DNA of 57,095 nucleotides from Polyangia bacterium. GTDB lineage: Bacteria > Myxococcota_A > Polyangia > Polyangiales > Polyangiaceae. The notes under the pieces were generated by a model, which saw nothing but the letters and a program-made list of their open reading frames with translations, did no database searches and was not told the origin of the DNA. A program made the position numbers and the translations under genes. The DNA is taken from the NCBI GenBank assembly GCA_030426145.1, contig JAUHZF010000012.1:1-57095 (forward strand), given 5' to 3'. Of the stretch, positions 28,567 through 39,335 are shown in pieces (the stretch's first letter is position 1; each line of letters opens with the position of its first letter).

Positions 28567-30725
28567 GTTGTCTCGGACGGTGTTCCGAGCGTGAAGCAGA
28601 AGGTGGAGCCGTGGCCTTCGCCTTCGGACTCCACCCAGACCCGGCCCTCGTGGACCTCGATGATACGGCGAACCAATGCGAGGCCGACGCCCGTTCCCTC
28701 GCCGGAGCCATCGAGCCGCTCGAAGAGCCCGAAGATGCGCTCGTGATACTGGCCGGCGATCCCGCGGCCGTTGTCGCTCACGTAGAAGACGGGCGGCGCC
28801 TCGTCCGAGCGCATTCCGATCTCGATGCGCGGGACCGCCTGGCCGCCCATGTTCTGCGCGGCGTTGTCGATGAGGTTCTGCCAGACCTCCACCAGCCGTA
28901 GGCGCTCGCCTTGAACCGTGGGCAAGGGGCTGGTGATCTCGAGCTCGATCTTTCGCTCCGCCAGTCGCGGACGCATGGCGTCGACGACCTCTTTCACGAC
29001 CTCGCCGAAGTCTACGGCTTCGGGGGGACCCGCGATGCGACCCACGCGCGAGAGCTCGAGAAGCTCGGCGAGGAGTCGACTCATTCGGGCGCTGGCGTTG
29101 TCGATCTGGCCCAGGTCCTCCTCGATCGCTTCTTGGTCTCCGCTCGCGAGGTCGTCGCGCAGCATGCCGAGGAAGCCGCGAATGGTGACGAGCGGACTCT
29201 TGAGGTCGTGCGAGACAGTATAGGCGAAGCGCTCGAGCTCGGCGTTCTTCTGCTCCAGGGCGCGGATGAAGCGCTCGCGCTCCTCGGCCGCCAAGCGGCG
29301 TTCGGTCACGTCCTCGAAGGTTGCGACCACTGCTGCGGGGGCCCCCGGCTGCAGACGCAGGGGCTGGGTGGACACCGACAGCCATCGCGAGCGGCCATCG
29401 GGGGATGGGAGCTCGAGCGAGACGTCGCGCCTCGGTACCGCGTCGACGAAGGTCGCATGAACCGCGTCGGGCATGCGGGGCGTCGTGCCGTCGCCGAGCA
29501 GGAGGCGCTCGGCGCTGGCGTTGCGCGCGAGCACCCGTCCGTCCGGGGCGTACATCACCACCCCCTCGGCGAGGGCCGAGACCACGGTTCGATAGCGCTC
29601 CTCGGCTTCCCAACGATCCGTCACGTCCTGGAGCGCCGCCACCAGACGGGAGCCGCCTTCCGTATCGAGTCGACGCACCCGAAACACCACCCGCCGGTGC
29701 TCGTCGTCGGGCCGCCGCAACGTGCAGTCGAAGGCCTGGGTCCCACCGTGTTCGATGACCTCGCGCAACAGCGCCATCACGCGCGCCTGGTCTCGAGGCA
29801 CGATGAGCTGGGTGATGAGCGCTTCAGGCGTCTGACCGAGGATCTCGTCCGTCGTGCCCGCGATCCGGTGGAAGCCCTCGGTCGCACCTACCCCCTCGTC
29901 GGTGCCGAGCTCGACCCAGACCGAACCGACGCGACCCACGAGCTGGGTCTCGGTGAGCCTGGCCTGGTCGAACTCACGCTGCATCGTGGTCTCGTGGCGG
30001 GTCGTGACGTCGTGAGCGAGCCACACCACAGCGCGTCGATGCGCATAGCGGTTGGGCAGGGCGGCGATACGCGCCTCGAACCAGATCGTCTCCCCGCGAA
30101 CCCTGAGTGGATACTCGAGGCTCTGCGTCTCTCCCGTTTCGAGGGCGGCGGAGATGGTGTCCATCACGGGCTTGGCCTCCTCAGGGGGTAGGATCTCCGG
30201 CACGAGCTGTCCCCAGAGCTGCTCACGTTCGTCGACCATGAGGCGGTCGTCATGGGCGAAGAAGTCCACGTAGCGCCCATCCTCATCCAGGATGAAGCCC
30301 ACGCCGGGAAGCGCCTCGACGATGGCACGGTGCCGCTCCTCGCCGCGCTTGTGCACGGTTATGTCGGTGACGATCCCGAAGAGCTCCACGGGCTCCCCGT
30401 CGTCGAACACCACCATGCCGTGACCGTCGTGCCAGACCACGGTCCCATCCGGGTGAACGGCTCGATACTGGATGTGGTAGCGGCCACTCCCCGCCATGGC
30501 CTCGTCGAGGGTGTGCTGGAACCGCGCCAGGTCGGCCGGATGGACGCGGTCGCGCACGGTGCTGAAGCGGCCGTCGAAGGTCGCGAGGGTCAGACCGAAC
30601 ATGTTGGCGACGCGTTCGGTCCACCGCAGGGTTCGCGTGCGCTGGTCGAAGTGCCACACGCCCACGCCAGCGTGGTCCATGGCCCGGCGCAGCTCCGCCG
30701 CGCTGAGGTCGAGATCATCCGTCAT
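28563..30725 (-). CDS. Multi-PAS sensor histidine kinase
   Basis: 720 aa from ATG 30725. Four PAS-type domains follow one another (about residues 10 to 130, 135 to 260, 265 to 385 and 390 to 500), the first beginning LRRAMDHAGVGVWHFD. A helical HisKA domain then has the phospho-acceptor His in YTVSHDLKSPLVTIRGF. The ATPase domain has the N box (NLIDNAAQNM), G1 (DNGRGIAG), an F box and G2 (GEGTGVGLALVRRI). There is no membrane segment, so it senses inside the cell, probably through a bound cofactor or ligand. It is divergent, by 58 bp, from the hybrid kinase gene and probably works with the nearby receiver protein. Confidence 0.9.
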   Translation of the reverse strand: MTDDLDLSAAELRRAMDHAGVGVWHFDQRTRTLRWTERVANMFGLTLATFDGRFSTVRDRVHPADLARFQHTLDEAMAGSGRYHIQYRAVHPDGTVVWHDGHGMVVFDDGEPVELFGIVTDITVHKRGEERHRAIVEALPGVGFILDEDGRYVDFFAHDDRLMVDEREQLWGQLVPEILPPEEAKPVMDTISAALETGETQSLEYPLRVRGETIWFEARIAALPNRYAHRRAVVWLAHDVTTRHETTMQREFDQARLTETQLVGRVGSVWVELGTDEGVGATEGFHRIAGTTDEILGQTPEALITQLIVPRDQARVMALLREVIEHGGTQAFDCTLRRPDDEHRRVVFRVRRLDTEGGSRLVAALQDVTDRWEAEERYRTVVSALAEGVVMYAPDGRVLARNASAERLLLGDGTTPRMPDAVHATFVDAVPRRDVSLELPSPDGRSRWLSVSTQPLRLQPGAPAAVVATFEDVTERRLAAEERERFIRALEQKNAELERFAYTVSHDLKSPLVTIRGFLGMLRDDLASGDQEAIEEDLGQIDNASARMSRLLAELLELSRVGRIAGPPEAVDFGEVVKEVVDAMRPRLAERKIELEITSPLPTVQGERLRLVEVWQNLIDNAAQNMGGQAVPRIEIGMRSDEAPPVFYVSDNGRGIAGQYHERIFGLFERLDGSGEGTGVGLALVRRIIEVHEGRVWVESEGEGHGSTFCFTLGTPSETT

Positions 30726-30783
30726 GCGCCACTCGTCTCGTGGCCATCTTGCCATCCCACGACCCCGACGGCACGATGGCATC

Positions 30784-32686
<1,903 letters not shown>

Positions 32687-32694
<8 letters not shown>

Positions 32695-33154
32695 GTCAGC
32701 TGAACGTCCGGTTCTCCTCATGGTCGAGGACGATCCGTCTCACGCCCGACTCATCCAGCGTTGCCTCACGGCTGGCGACGTCGATTTCGACATCCGTCAC
32801 GTGACCGACGGACACGAAGCCCTCGACTACCTCTTCCGGCGTGGGCCCTACGCCGACCCATCACGAAGCCCGCGCCCCCAGCTGGTCTTTCTCGATCTGC
32901 GGTTGCCGCGCTGCGACGGCTTCGAGGTCCTCGAGCGGGCGAAGACCGCGTCCAACACCCAGACGATCCCCATCGTAGTGCTCACCACCTCTGCCGCAGA
33001 GCGCGACGTGGTGGGGGCCTACGGGCGTCGGGCCAACGGATATCTCGTCAAGCCCGTGGACGCCGTGGCGATGCAGGAGATGCTGAGCTGCGCGCGGGCC
33101 TACTGGTTGCGGCACAACCGCACGGTAGGTCTCGAAGAGGCGATGGCTTCTTGA
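32687..33154 (+). CDS. Stand-alone response regulator, Rcp1-like
   Basis: 155 aa from GTG 32687, which overlaps the hybrid kinase stop by 8 bp. It is a single receiver domain: acidic pair in LLMVEDDPSHARLIQ, phospho-acceptor Asp in LVFLDLRLPRCDGF, Thr in VLTTSAAE and Lys in YLVKPVD. The long loop after the beta-2 strand (LDYLFRRGPYADP) marks the Rcp1 subgroup, usually paired with PAS- or phytochrome-type kinases. It has no output domain, so it passes phosphate on or acts by protein contact. Translational coupling to the hybrid kinase makes that kinase its likely partner. Confidence 0.9.
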
Positions 33155-33172
33155 GCCGAAGGCACTAAGACA

Positions 33173-33185
33173 GGGGCACGGCCCC
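33173..33185 (+). other. Short hairpin at the translation start of the signal-peptidase-like gene
   Basis: GGGGC and GCCCC form a 5-bp stem with a 3-nt loop ending 3 nt before ATG 33189. The stem contains the only purine-rich run that could serve as ribosome binding site, so translation may be damped. Short and possibly fortuitous. Confidence 0.25.
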
Positions 33186-33188
33186 GCC

Positions 33189-34094
33189 ATGTCCGACGCC
33201 ACGCCCCCCAGCCGCACTGCGGCCATCGTCTTCTCCCTCATCATGCCTGGCATCGGGCATGTCCATGCCGGGCACGTACTTCGCGGGGTGATCGTGCACG
33301 TCATCTATCAGGTGGGTGTGCTCAGCTGTCTCGCGACCCTGTGGAGCTCCTCGCAGCTGCTGTTTACCGGGGTGGCGACCATGGTCGTGCTCGGCCGTGC
33401 CTTCGCGATCTTCGATGTCCTGCGCTTGGTGCGGAAGTCCGAGGTTCGCGGCTCATGGGGCCTGGTCTTTGGGCTCGGGGCGCTTCTCTACTTGATGGGC
33501 TCGGCCGGCATGCGACTCGTGCGAGACCGCGTGGTCGACGCGGCCGCCATGCCCTCGACGGCGATGGCCCCAACCCTGAAGCTCGGTGACCGCTTCTTCG
33601 TCGATCGGACCGCGCCGGTCGAAGCGGGTGACATCGTGGTCTACCGGGACGACGAGACCGTCGTCGGCCGGGTCATCGCCAAAGCCGGTCAGCGGGTAGA
33701 GCTCCGCAAGGGGCGCGTCGTCGTCGACGGGACCGAGCTCGCCCGCTGCGAGGTCGGACTTCTCGAGCTCGCCCCGGGTCGTCGTAGGGTCTTCCTCGAG
33801 CGCCAGGGGGGACGACTCCACTTCGTGGCCGAGCCCGTGGACGGCGGCATCGACGTGAAGGAAGAAGGCGTGCCCGAAGGGCAGGTCTACTTGCTCGGAG
33901 ACCACCGCGCGGGCACCGAGCCCACGCTGGTCGACGTCGACGGCGTCGTGGGGCCGGTCTCGCAAGTCTTCTGGGGGGCCGAGGGCAGCACCGACGCCGA
34001 CGTCTCAGGCCGTGACGGGGTGGCCATCCCCCCGGTCGTCGAGCCCCAGCGTGAGGCGCTCGACGCGTGTCGAGACCAGCTCCTCCGCCAGTGA
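33189..34094 (+). CDS. Signal-peptidase-I-like membrane protein lacking the catalytic dyad
   Basis: 301 aa. The N-terminal 110 residues hold about four membrane helices, beginning with SLIMPGIGHVHAGHVLRG, a motif like the small PGLGQ membrane domains. The rest follows the S26 signal peptidase plan: MPSTAMAPTLKLGDRFFVD (box B), a VVGRVIAKAGQRVEL strand (box D) and VYLLGDHRAGT (box E). In active enzymes box B reads SGSMxPTL and box D has KR; here the nucleophile Ser position is Ala125 and the general-base Lys position is Gly160. The fold seems kept but both catalytic residues are gone, so it is probably a non-hydrolytic relative. Confidence 0.75.
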   Translation: MSDATPPSRTAAIVFSLIMPGIGHVHAGHVLRGVIVHVIYQVGVLSCLATLWSSSQLLFTGVATMVVLGRAFAIFDVLRLVRKSEVRGSWGLVFGLGALLYLMGSAGMRLVRDRVVDAAAMPSTAMAPTLKLGDRFFVDRTAPVEAGDIVVYRDDETVVGRVIAKAGQRVELRKGRVVVDGTELARCEVGLLELAPGRRRVFLERQGGRLHFVAEPVDGGIDVKEEGVPEGQVYLLGDHRAGTEPTLVDVDGVVGPVSQVFWGAEGSTDADVSGRDGVAIPPVVEPQREALDACRDQLLRQ

Positions 34095-34096
34095 GC

Positions 34097-34552
34097 TCAG
34101 TTGCCGTCGTCGCAACTGTCGGCGAAGTCGGCGCTCGCGGCTTTGAGGTTGTCGATGGTGGTGTCGCAGTCGTCGGGGTTGACGAGGCTGATGACGAGTG
34201 GGTTGGCGTCGCAGGTTGCCACACACCCGTCATTGCCCGAGGGACCCTGAAGGAAGGCGTCGCGGTCGCTCGGGGTGCCGTCGAATCCCGGGCAACGTCC
34301 GTCTTCAGCCCCACAGTCGTAGATGGCGGAGCATGCGACCTCGCAGTCGGTCTGCGGCCCCACGGTCGTGCTGGAGGGGGCGGTCATCAGCGTCGACGAG
34401 CTCATGTTGCTGCTCGTGTTGCCGTTCGAGCTGCTGGTCGCACCACCGCTTCCTAGAGGAGGGTCGATGACCGCTTCTCCACCGCAGTCGAGGGCCGCCC
34501 CTCCGAGCCCGAGAAAACCGAGGACGACACACCCGCGCTTCAGCCGCACCAT
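34097..34552 (-). CDS. Cys-rich lipoprotein
   Basis: 151 aa from ATG 34552. The leader ends in GGAALDCGG (lipobox), followed by a Ser/Thr/Asn spacer (residues 35 to 68) and a compact domain with eight cysteines (CEVACSAIYDCG, RCPGF, CVATC, CDTTIDNL, ADSCDDG). This layout is common among myxobacterial surface lipoproteins; the domain is probably disulfide-bonded. No ligand or activity can be inferred. It converges on the signal-peptidase-like gene (2 bp apart) and diverges from the S51-like gene that opens the next operon. Confidence 0.75.
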   Translation of the reverse strand: MVRLKRGCVVLGFLGLGGAALDCGGEAVIDPPLGSGGATSSSNGNTSSNMSSSTLMTAPSSTTVGPQTDCEVACSAIYDCGAEDGRCPGFDGTPSDRDAFLQGPSGNDGCVATCDANPLVISLVNPDDCDTTIDNLKAASADFADSCDDGN

Positions 34553-34630
34553 GCGGTCGAGGATTGTCGACCTGCGGGGAGGACGCAAACCGCGCTTGAA
34601 AAGGTGATGCCAACGGGGGATGTTCGCCCG

Positions 34631-35572
34631 ATGACCCCGCGGGTGATCCTCCTCGGACCGCAGCGCTTCACGCCCACGGTGGGCGATGTGGTGAGCGAGT
34701 TCGGCCTGAAGGGCCCGTTTGCCCTCATCACGGCCGGGTGGCAGGAGCGCGAGGGCGAAGACGAAGAGCTTCGCGAGGCCATCGGCGGCGAGGCGGTGAA
34801 CCTCGCGATCTACGACCAGGCCAACGCGCTGTACCGGGAGGACAAGGAGCTCCACCTCGCGATCCGGGCCCGCCAGACGCAGCTCCGCGAGCTGCAAGAC
34901 CTCTACCGAATGCGCCTCGACCACGCCATGGACGCCGCCTATCGGCTCATGCGCACCGAGGGAAAAGACGAGGCGCTCATCGGTCCCGAGCGAGAGTCGG
35001 CGCTCGAGATGGTGCGCAGCATCGATCGGCACCACCTCGCGAGGGTGGGGGAAATCCGCGCCCAGCACGACACCCGCTACCGGCCCCTGTCCCGAGAGGC
35101 CCTCGCCCGTCGACGAGAGGCCATCGCCCAGCGGATCCACGACACGGAGGCGGTGTTCATCGCCGGAGGCCACGTTGCGGTTCTGCTCAATCGCCTGCGG
35201 CTGTTCGAGCTCGCGCCCATTCTTCACCACAAGCCGGTCATCGCGTGGTCGGCGGGCGCCATGGCGGTGAGTGACCGCATCGTCCTCTTCCACGACGCGC
35301 CGCCTCAAGGGCGTGGCCACGCAGAGGTGCTCGACCGTGGCCTCGCGCTCTGCAACGGGGTGCTGCCTCTCCCGCACGCGAGCCACCGCCTCGCCCTCGA
35401 CGACGACACCCGCGTCGGTCTTTTTGCGCGCCGCTTCTTCGAGCTTCGGTCTGTCGCCCTCGATCCTGAGGTTCGCGTCGATTGGACCCCGCCGCGCTGG
35501 GCGCCAGGTCCCGGGGTACGTCAACTCACACGAGATGGCATTGCGCCCTGGGATGCGGAGGCAACGTCATGA
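34631..35572 (+). CDS. S51 peptidase / class-I glutamine-amidotransferase-like protein
   Basis: 313 aa from ATG 34631, where the first beta-strand begins (MTPRVILLGPQRF); GTG 34604 and ATG 34607 are also possible. The nucleophile elbow is IAWSAGAMAVSD with Ser207, preceded by FIAGGHVAVLLNRL, as in the cyanophycinase/dipeptidase E (S51) branch of the class-I GATase fold. Residues 50 to 170 form a long charged helical insert, probably a coiled coil, not seen in cyanophycinase. A peptidase or amidase role on an unusual peptide fits its partners: two esterases and an ATP-grasp ligase. The stop overlaps the next start (ATGA). Confidence 0.75.
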   Translation: MTPRVILLGPQRFTPTVGDVVSEFGLKGPFALITAGWQEREGEDEELREAIGGEAVNLAIYDQANALYREDKELHLAIRARQTQLRELQDLYRMRLDHAMDAAYRLMRTEGKDEALIGPERESALEMVRSIDRHHLARVGEIRAQHDTRYRPLSREALARRREAIAQRIHDTEAVFIAGGHVAVLLNRLRLFELAPILHHKPVIAWSAGAMAVSDRIVLFHDAPPQGRGHAEVLDRGLALCNGVLPLPHASHRLALDDDTRVGLFARRFFELRSVALDPEVRVDWTPPRWAPGPGVRQLTRDGIAPWDAEATS

Positions 35573-36717
35573 ACCAGGATGTGCACGACCCACGTGTGCG
35601 GGAGCTCGCGGCCGGCCCGCTCAGTCGAGAACGCGTCTTGGGGTTCGCGCGGGAGCATGGGGTGCCGCTCGTCTCCGACGACCGCGTCACCTTCATCTAC
35701 TACGGCTCGGCCGAGCAGGTTCACCTTCGCCACTGGATCTTCGGTCTCCCGGGGCATCAGCCGTTCGACCGAATTGCAGACACCGACCTCTGGTACCGGG
35801 AAGTCGAGCTGCCCGAGAACTCGCGGGTCGAATACAAGATCGAGGTCGTCAAAGACGGACGCGGCCACTGGATGCTCGACCCGCTCAACCCGCGTCGAGC
35901 TCACGACCCGTTTGGCGCCAACTCGGTGTGCCATGGGGTCGGGTACCAAAGACCAGATTGGACCTTGCCGCAGGAGGGCACCCGCGAAGGCACACTCGAC
36001 GCGATCCGCATCAAGAGCCACGCCTTCGGAGGAGAGCGGCTCGTCCCGCTGTACCTGCCGGCACGGTATCGCAAGAGCGGGCGCTACCCGCTCCTCGTGG
36101 TGCACGATGGCAGCGACTACGTCGATTACGCGAACCTCAAGGTCGTGCTCGACAACCTGATCGACCGGCTCGAGATCCCACCCCTCATCGCTGCGCTCTC
36201 CAATCCCGAAGATCGCCTCGTCGAGTATCCCGGCGATCCTCGTCACGCGCGTCACCTCACCGAGGAGCTCGTGCCTCACCTCGAGGCCAAGCTGCCCATC
36301 ATCCGACGACCTGATGCTCGCGGCATCGTAGGGGCGAGCTTCGGGGCGGTGGCTTCGCTCTACACCGCCTGGCGCTACCCCGGGTTCTATGGACGCATGC
36401 TGCTGCAGTCGGGTTCCTTTGCCTTCACCGACATCGGCCCCCACCATCGGAGTCGGGAGTTCGATCCGGTGGTCAGCTTCATCAACGCCTTCCGCGCCAA
36501 GCCTGGAAGGCCCTCCGAGCGCGCCTTCGTGAGCTGCGGCACCTACGAGTCACTGATCTACGAGAATCGCTCGATGGCGCCCTTCTTCCAGCGGATCGGC
36601 CTCGAGGTTCGCTTCGTCGAAGCCCGCGACGGCCACAACTGGGAGAACTGGCGTGACCGGCTCCGAGAGGGCCTGAGCTGGCTCTTCCCGGGCCCGCTGT
36701 GGATGACATATGAGTGA
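35569..36717 (+). CDS. Enterochelin-esterase-like alpha/beta hydrolase
   Basis: 382 aa from ATG 35569, overlapping the previous stop by 4 bp. Residues 35 to 115 form an early-set beta domain like the CBM48/Fes N-terminus (VTFIYYGSAEQVHLRHWIFG). The esterase-D-type hydrolase domain follows: LLVVHDGSDYVDYANL, nucleophile Ser257 in GIVGASFGAVAS, and His356 in ARDGHNWENW. Fes-like enzymes cut ester or amide links in siderophores and related compounds. The substrate is probably the product or an intermediate of the ATP-grasp enzyme encoded next, whose start overlaps this stop by 8 bp. Confidence 0.82.
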   Translation: MNQDVHDPRVRELAAGPLSRERVLGFAREHGVPLVSDDRVTFIYYGSAEQVHLRHWIFGLPGHQPFDRIADTDLWYREVELPENSRVEYKIEVVKDGRGHWMLDPLNPRRAHDPFGANSVCHGVGYQRPDWTLPQEGTREGTLDAIRIKSHAFGGERLVPLYLPARYRKSGRYPLLVVHDGSDYVDYANLKVVLDNLIDRLEIPPLIAALSNPEDRLVEYPGDPRHARHLTEELVPHLEAKLPIIRRPDARGIVGASFGAVASLYTAWRYPGFYGRMLLQSGSFAFTDIGPHHRSREFDPVVSFINAFRAKPGRPSERAFVSCGTYESLIYENRSMAPFFQRIGLEVRFVEARDGHNWENWRDRLREGLSWLFPGPLWMTYE

Positions 36718-38029
36718 TGCCCCGTTTGTGGGCTTGTCACCAGACCAGACGCTGGTACACGGTGCTCCCATTGTGGCGCCACAAGAGGACATCACCCGGC
36801 ACATTGGCCTCAGCTTGGGGGCCGACATCTGTTGGCCCACTTGTTACGAGCACATTCTCGAGCGGCTCGACCTGAAGATCCCGCTCGATGGTAAGAAGGT
36901 CGCGGTCGAAGCGGAGCGGGTCACCATCGAGCCCTTCGACCTGCGACAGGGCTGCAAATACGACATCGTCCTCGACCGGCTGACGCACTGGTACCACACC
37001 AGCCGGGAGTGGATAAAAAAGGCCACGGTGATGGACGGACTCTACGTCCTCAACAACCCGTGGGCCTTGCAGTCGATGGAGAAGCAGACGTCGTACTGCG
37101 CGATGATGCGGCTCGGCCTCGACGTGCCCGACACCTGGATGGTGCCGCCCAAGGCCTACGAGCCCTTGCCCGACCTCGAGACCACGCTCGAGCGCTACGC
37201 GCAGATGTTCGACCTCGGCGACATCGGAAAGCAGCTCGGCTACCCGCTCTACATGAAGCCCTACGACGGCGGGGGCTGGGTCGGGATCAACCGTGTCGAG
37301 AGCGAGGAGCAGCTTCGCCAGGCCTACGAAGAGAGTGGGAAGCGGGTCATGCACCTGCAGAAGTCGGTCGAGGGCTTCGACCTCTTCGTGCGTTGCGTCG
37401 GGATCGGCCCTCAGATCCGCTACGTCGATTACGACCCGAGCCAGCCGCTTCACGACCGGTACCGCATGACCACCGGATTCCTGTCCGATGCGCACCGGGC
37501 GAAGCTTCGCGCCATCACCCTCACCATCAACAGCTTCTTCGGGTGGGACTTCAACTCGGCCGAGGTGCTCCGCCGCGGGGACGCCTTCCATCCCATCGAC
37601 TTCGCCAACGCCTGCCCCGACTCGCAGGTGACGAGCTTGCACTACCACTTCCCGTGGTTGGTCAAAGCTCTCCTCCGCTGGTCGATCTTCGTGGCCGTGA
37701 CCAAGCGCCCCTTCCGCCACAACCCCAACTGGGCTCCCTATTATTCGGTGGCGGACGACGAAGGGGTCGAGGACAAGCTCACGGGCTACGCCGCAATCGC
37801 CGAGGCACACTTCGAGACCGAGCGCTTCGAGGCCTTCTGTCGCGAGCACCTCGACCACCTCGACGAGGTCGCCTACGAGTTCTTCGGGAGTGACACCGCC
37901 CGCGATGCCGTGCGGCAGAAGGTCGGTGCGCTTTACCCCGAACACGAAGTCGACACCTTCACCGAGCTGTTCATGAACCGCATCGAGCAGTGGCGACAGG
38001 CCGAAGGGCACCAGAAAGACATCCTATGA
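36710..38029 (+). CDS. ATP-grasp ligase of unknown specificity
   Basis: 439 aa. ATP-grasp fold: Lys125 in QSMEKQTSYCAMM and Lys183 in YPLYMKPYDGGGWVG are the two nucleotide-binding lysines, and NSAEVLRRGDAFHPIDFAN ends in the DFxN metal-binding motif (Asp297, Asn300). The N-terminal 110 residues resemble a pre-ATP-grasp domain; the C-terminal 120 are helical. Such enzymes join a carboxylate to an amine through an acyl-phosphate, often making peptides or peptide tags. No carrier protein or precursor peptide is visible. Coupled at both ends to hydrolase genes by overlaps of 8 and 4 bp. Confidence 0.85.
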   Translation: MSDAPFVGLSPDQTLVHGAPIVAPQEDITRHIGLSLGADICWPTCYEHILERLDLKIPLDGKKVAVEAERVTIEPFDLRQGCKYDIVLDRLTHWYHTSREWIKKATVMDGLYVLNNPWALQSMEKQTSYCAMMRLGLDVPDTWMVPPKAYEPLPDLETTLERYAQMFDLGDIGKQLGYPLYMKPYDGGGWVGINRVESEEQLRQAYEESGKRVMHLQKSVEGFDLFVRCVGIGPQIRYVDYDPSQPLHDRYRMTTGFLSDAHRAKLRAITLTINSFFGWDFNSAEVLRRGDAFHPIDFANACPDSQVTSLHYHFPWLVKALLRWSIFVAVTKRPFRHNPNWAPYYSVADDEGVEDKLTGYAAIAEAHFETERFEAFCREHLDHLDEVAYEFFGSDTARDAVRQKVGALYPEHEVDTFTELFMNRIEQWRQAEGHQKDIL

Positions 38030-38751
38030 AGACCGCCGAGCGCTGGTTCTCTCCGCGGCTCCACGAGCCCATCTCCTTGGTGCGCTGGGGACACTTCGGG
38101 CGCCCCGTGTTGCTCTTTCCCACGGCGGGAGGAGACGCCGAGGAGGCCGAGCGTTTCCTCATGCTCGATGCGCTCGCACCGCTGATTCACGGGGGCCGCA
38201 TCAAGGTCTACTCGGTCGACAGTCTCGCCGGCCAGGCGTGGGTCAACCGTCGTCACGACCCGCGGCACTGCACGTGGAAGCAGAACCAGTTCGACGCTTG
38301 CGTCTACCACGAGGTCCTGCCCGCGATTCGACACGATTGCCACAGCGACGACATCGAGCTCATCGCAGCCGGCGCTTCGCTCGGTGCCTTCAACGCGGTG
38401 GCTTCCCTCTGCCGCCATCCCGACGCCTTCTGCGCAGCCATCGGCATGAGCGGCTCCTACGACTTCGAGTCTTGGCTCAATGGCCATTGGGACCAGGACT
38501 TCTACTTCTCGTCCCCGCTCCACTTCGTACCCAACCTCGGAGGCGGCGCGCTCGATGTCCTTCGTCGTCGATTCGTTCTCCTCGCCTGCGGACAGGGGCG
38601 CTGGGAGGACCCCGGCGAGTCGTGGCGGGTGGCCAATGTGCTCGGCGACAAGGGGGTGCCCAACCGCGTCGACGTATGGGGTCACGAGTGGGACCACGAC
38701 TGGCCCACTTGGCGACGCATGCTGCCGCAGTACCTCGACGAGCTCACCTGA
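38026..38751 (+). CDS. Second esterase-like alpha/beta hydrolase of the ATP-grasp operon
   Basis: 241 aa from ATG 38026, overlapping the ligase stop by 4 bp. Esterase-D-like core without the N-terminal beta domain of the first esterase: VLLFPTAGGDAEEAERF, nucleophile Ser118 in IAAGASLGAFNAVASL, and a His in WGHEWDHDWPTWRRML. It is distinct in sequence from the first esterase, so the two are not simple duplicates. Two hydrolases around one ligase suggest removal of protecting groups, editing or turnover of the product. It is the last gene of the operon. Confidence 0.82.
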   Translation: MKTAERWFSPRLHEPISLVRWGHFGRPVLLFPTAGGDAEEAERFLMLDALAPLIHGGRIKVYSVDSLAGQAWVNRRHDPRHCTWKQNQFDACVYHEVLPAIRHDCHSDDIELIAAGASLGAFNAVASLCRHPDAFCAAIGMSGSYDFESWLNGHWDQDFYFSSPLHFVPNLGGGALDVLRRRFVLLACGQGRWEDPGESWRVANVLGDKGVPNRVDVWGHEWDHDWPTWRRMLPQYLDELT

Positions 38752-38821
38752 GCCGAGGAAATCGTGCCCCGATGCGACGTCGCCCCTTGGCGATGCTGGT
38801 CGAGGGCCTAACCTTGGCACC

Positions 38822-39331
38822 ATGTGGGTGAGCTGGCGACGCGTAGGACTCATCGGAGGCCTGGGCCTCTCGGTATTCGGAGCGGCGGTCATGGGGGTGG
38901 GGCCGAGTCACGCCGCGGTCACGCCCAAGAAGCCTCCCAAAGAGGAGCCGAAGCCCAAGCCGAAGCCGAAGAAGATGTGCACGGCCCGCTTCACGATGGT
39001 CGACTGGACGCCCAGCAGCCCGACCTGCTTCGTCGACACCCCGGAGAAAGAGTCGAGTGCGACGGTCACCTACCCATGTGATGGGGGTGGGTTCAGCTTC
39101 ACGCTGGGCCACGTCACCTTCTCGGGGCAGGTCGAGAAGGGGCTCATGCACGCCTCCGCCATGACCCGCTACGAGTTCGAGCCCTACGACGACTGCACCT
39201 GGGAGAGCCATCAAGCGGTGGCCGGTCCCATTGCAGGCCCCATGATCTTCACCTACCGGGAGAACCCTGCGAAGGGGGAGACCGACTGTGCCAGCCCCTG
39301 CACCGCGGCCGGTCGCATCGACGTCGACTGA
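38822..39331 (+). CDS. Secreted hypothetical protein with Lys/Pro linker
   Basis: 169 aa from ATG 38822; the upstream part of the open frame overlaps the esterase gene. A signal peptide (RVGLIGGLGLSVFGAAVMGV, cleavage near SHAA) is followed by a Lys/Pro-rich linker (residues 34 to 50) and a beta-rich domain with six cysteines (CTARFTMVDW, CFVDTP, CDGGGFSF, CTW, CASPC). The linker may bind the wall or nucleic acid. No family was recognised. It could belong to the transcript of the preceding operon, 70 bp upstream. Confidence 0.65.
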   Translation: MWVSWRRVGLIGGLGLSVFGAAVMGVGPSHAAVTPKKPPKEEPKPKPKPKKMCTARFTMVDWTPSSPTCFVDTPEKESSATVTYPCDGGGFSFTLGHVTFSGQVEKGLMHASAMTRYEFEPYDDCTWESHQAVAGPIAGPMIFTYRENPAKGETDCASPCTAAGRIDVD

Positions 39332-39335
39332 GCGG

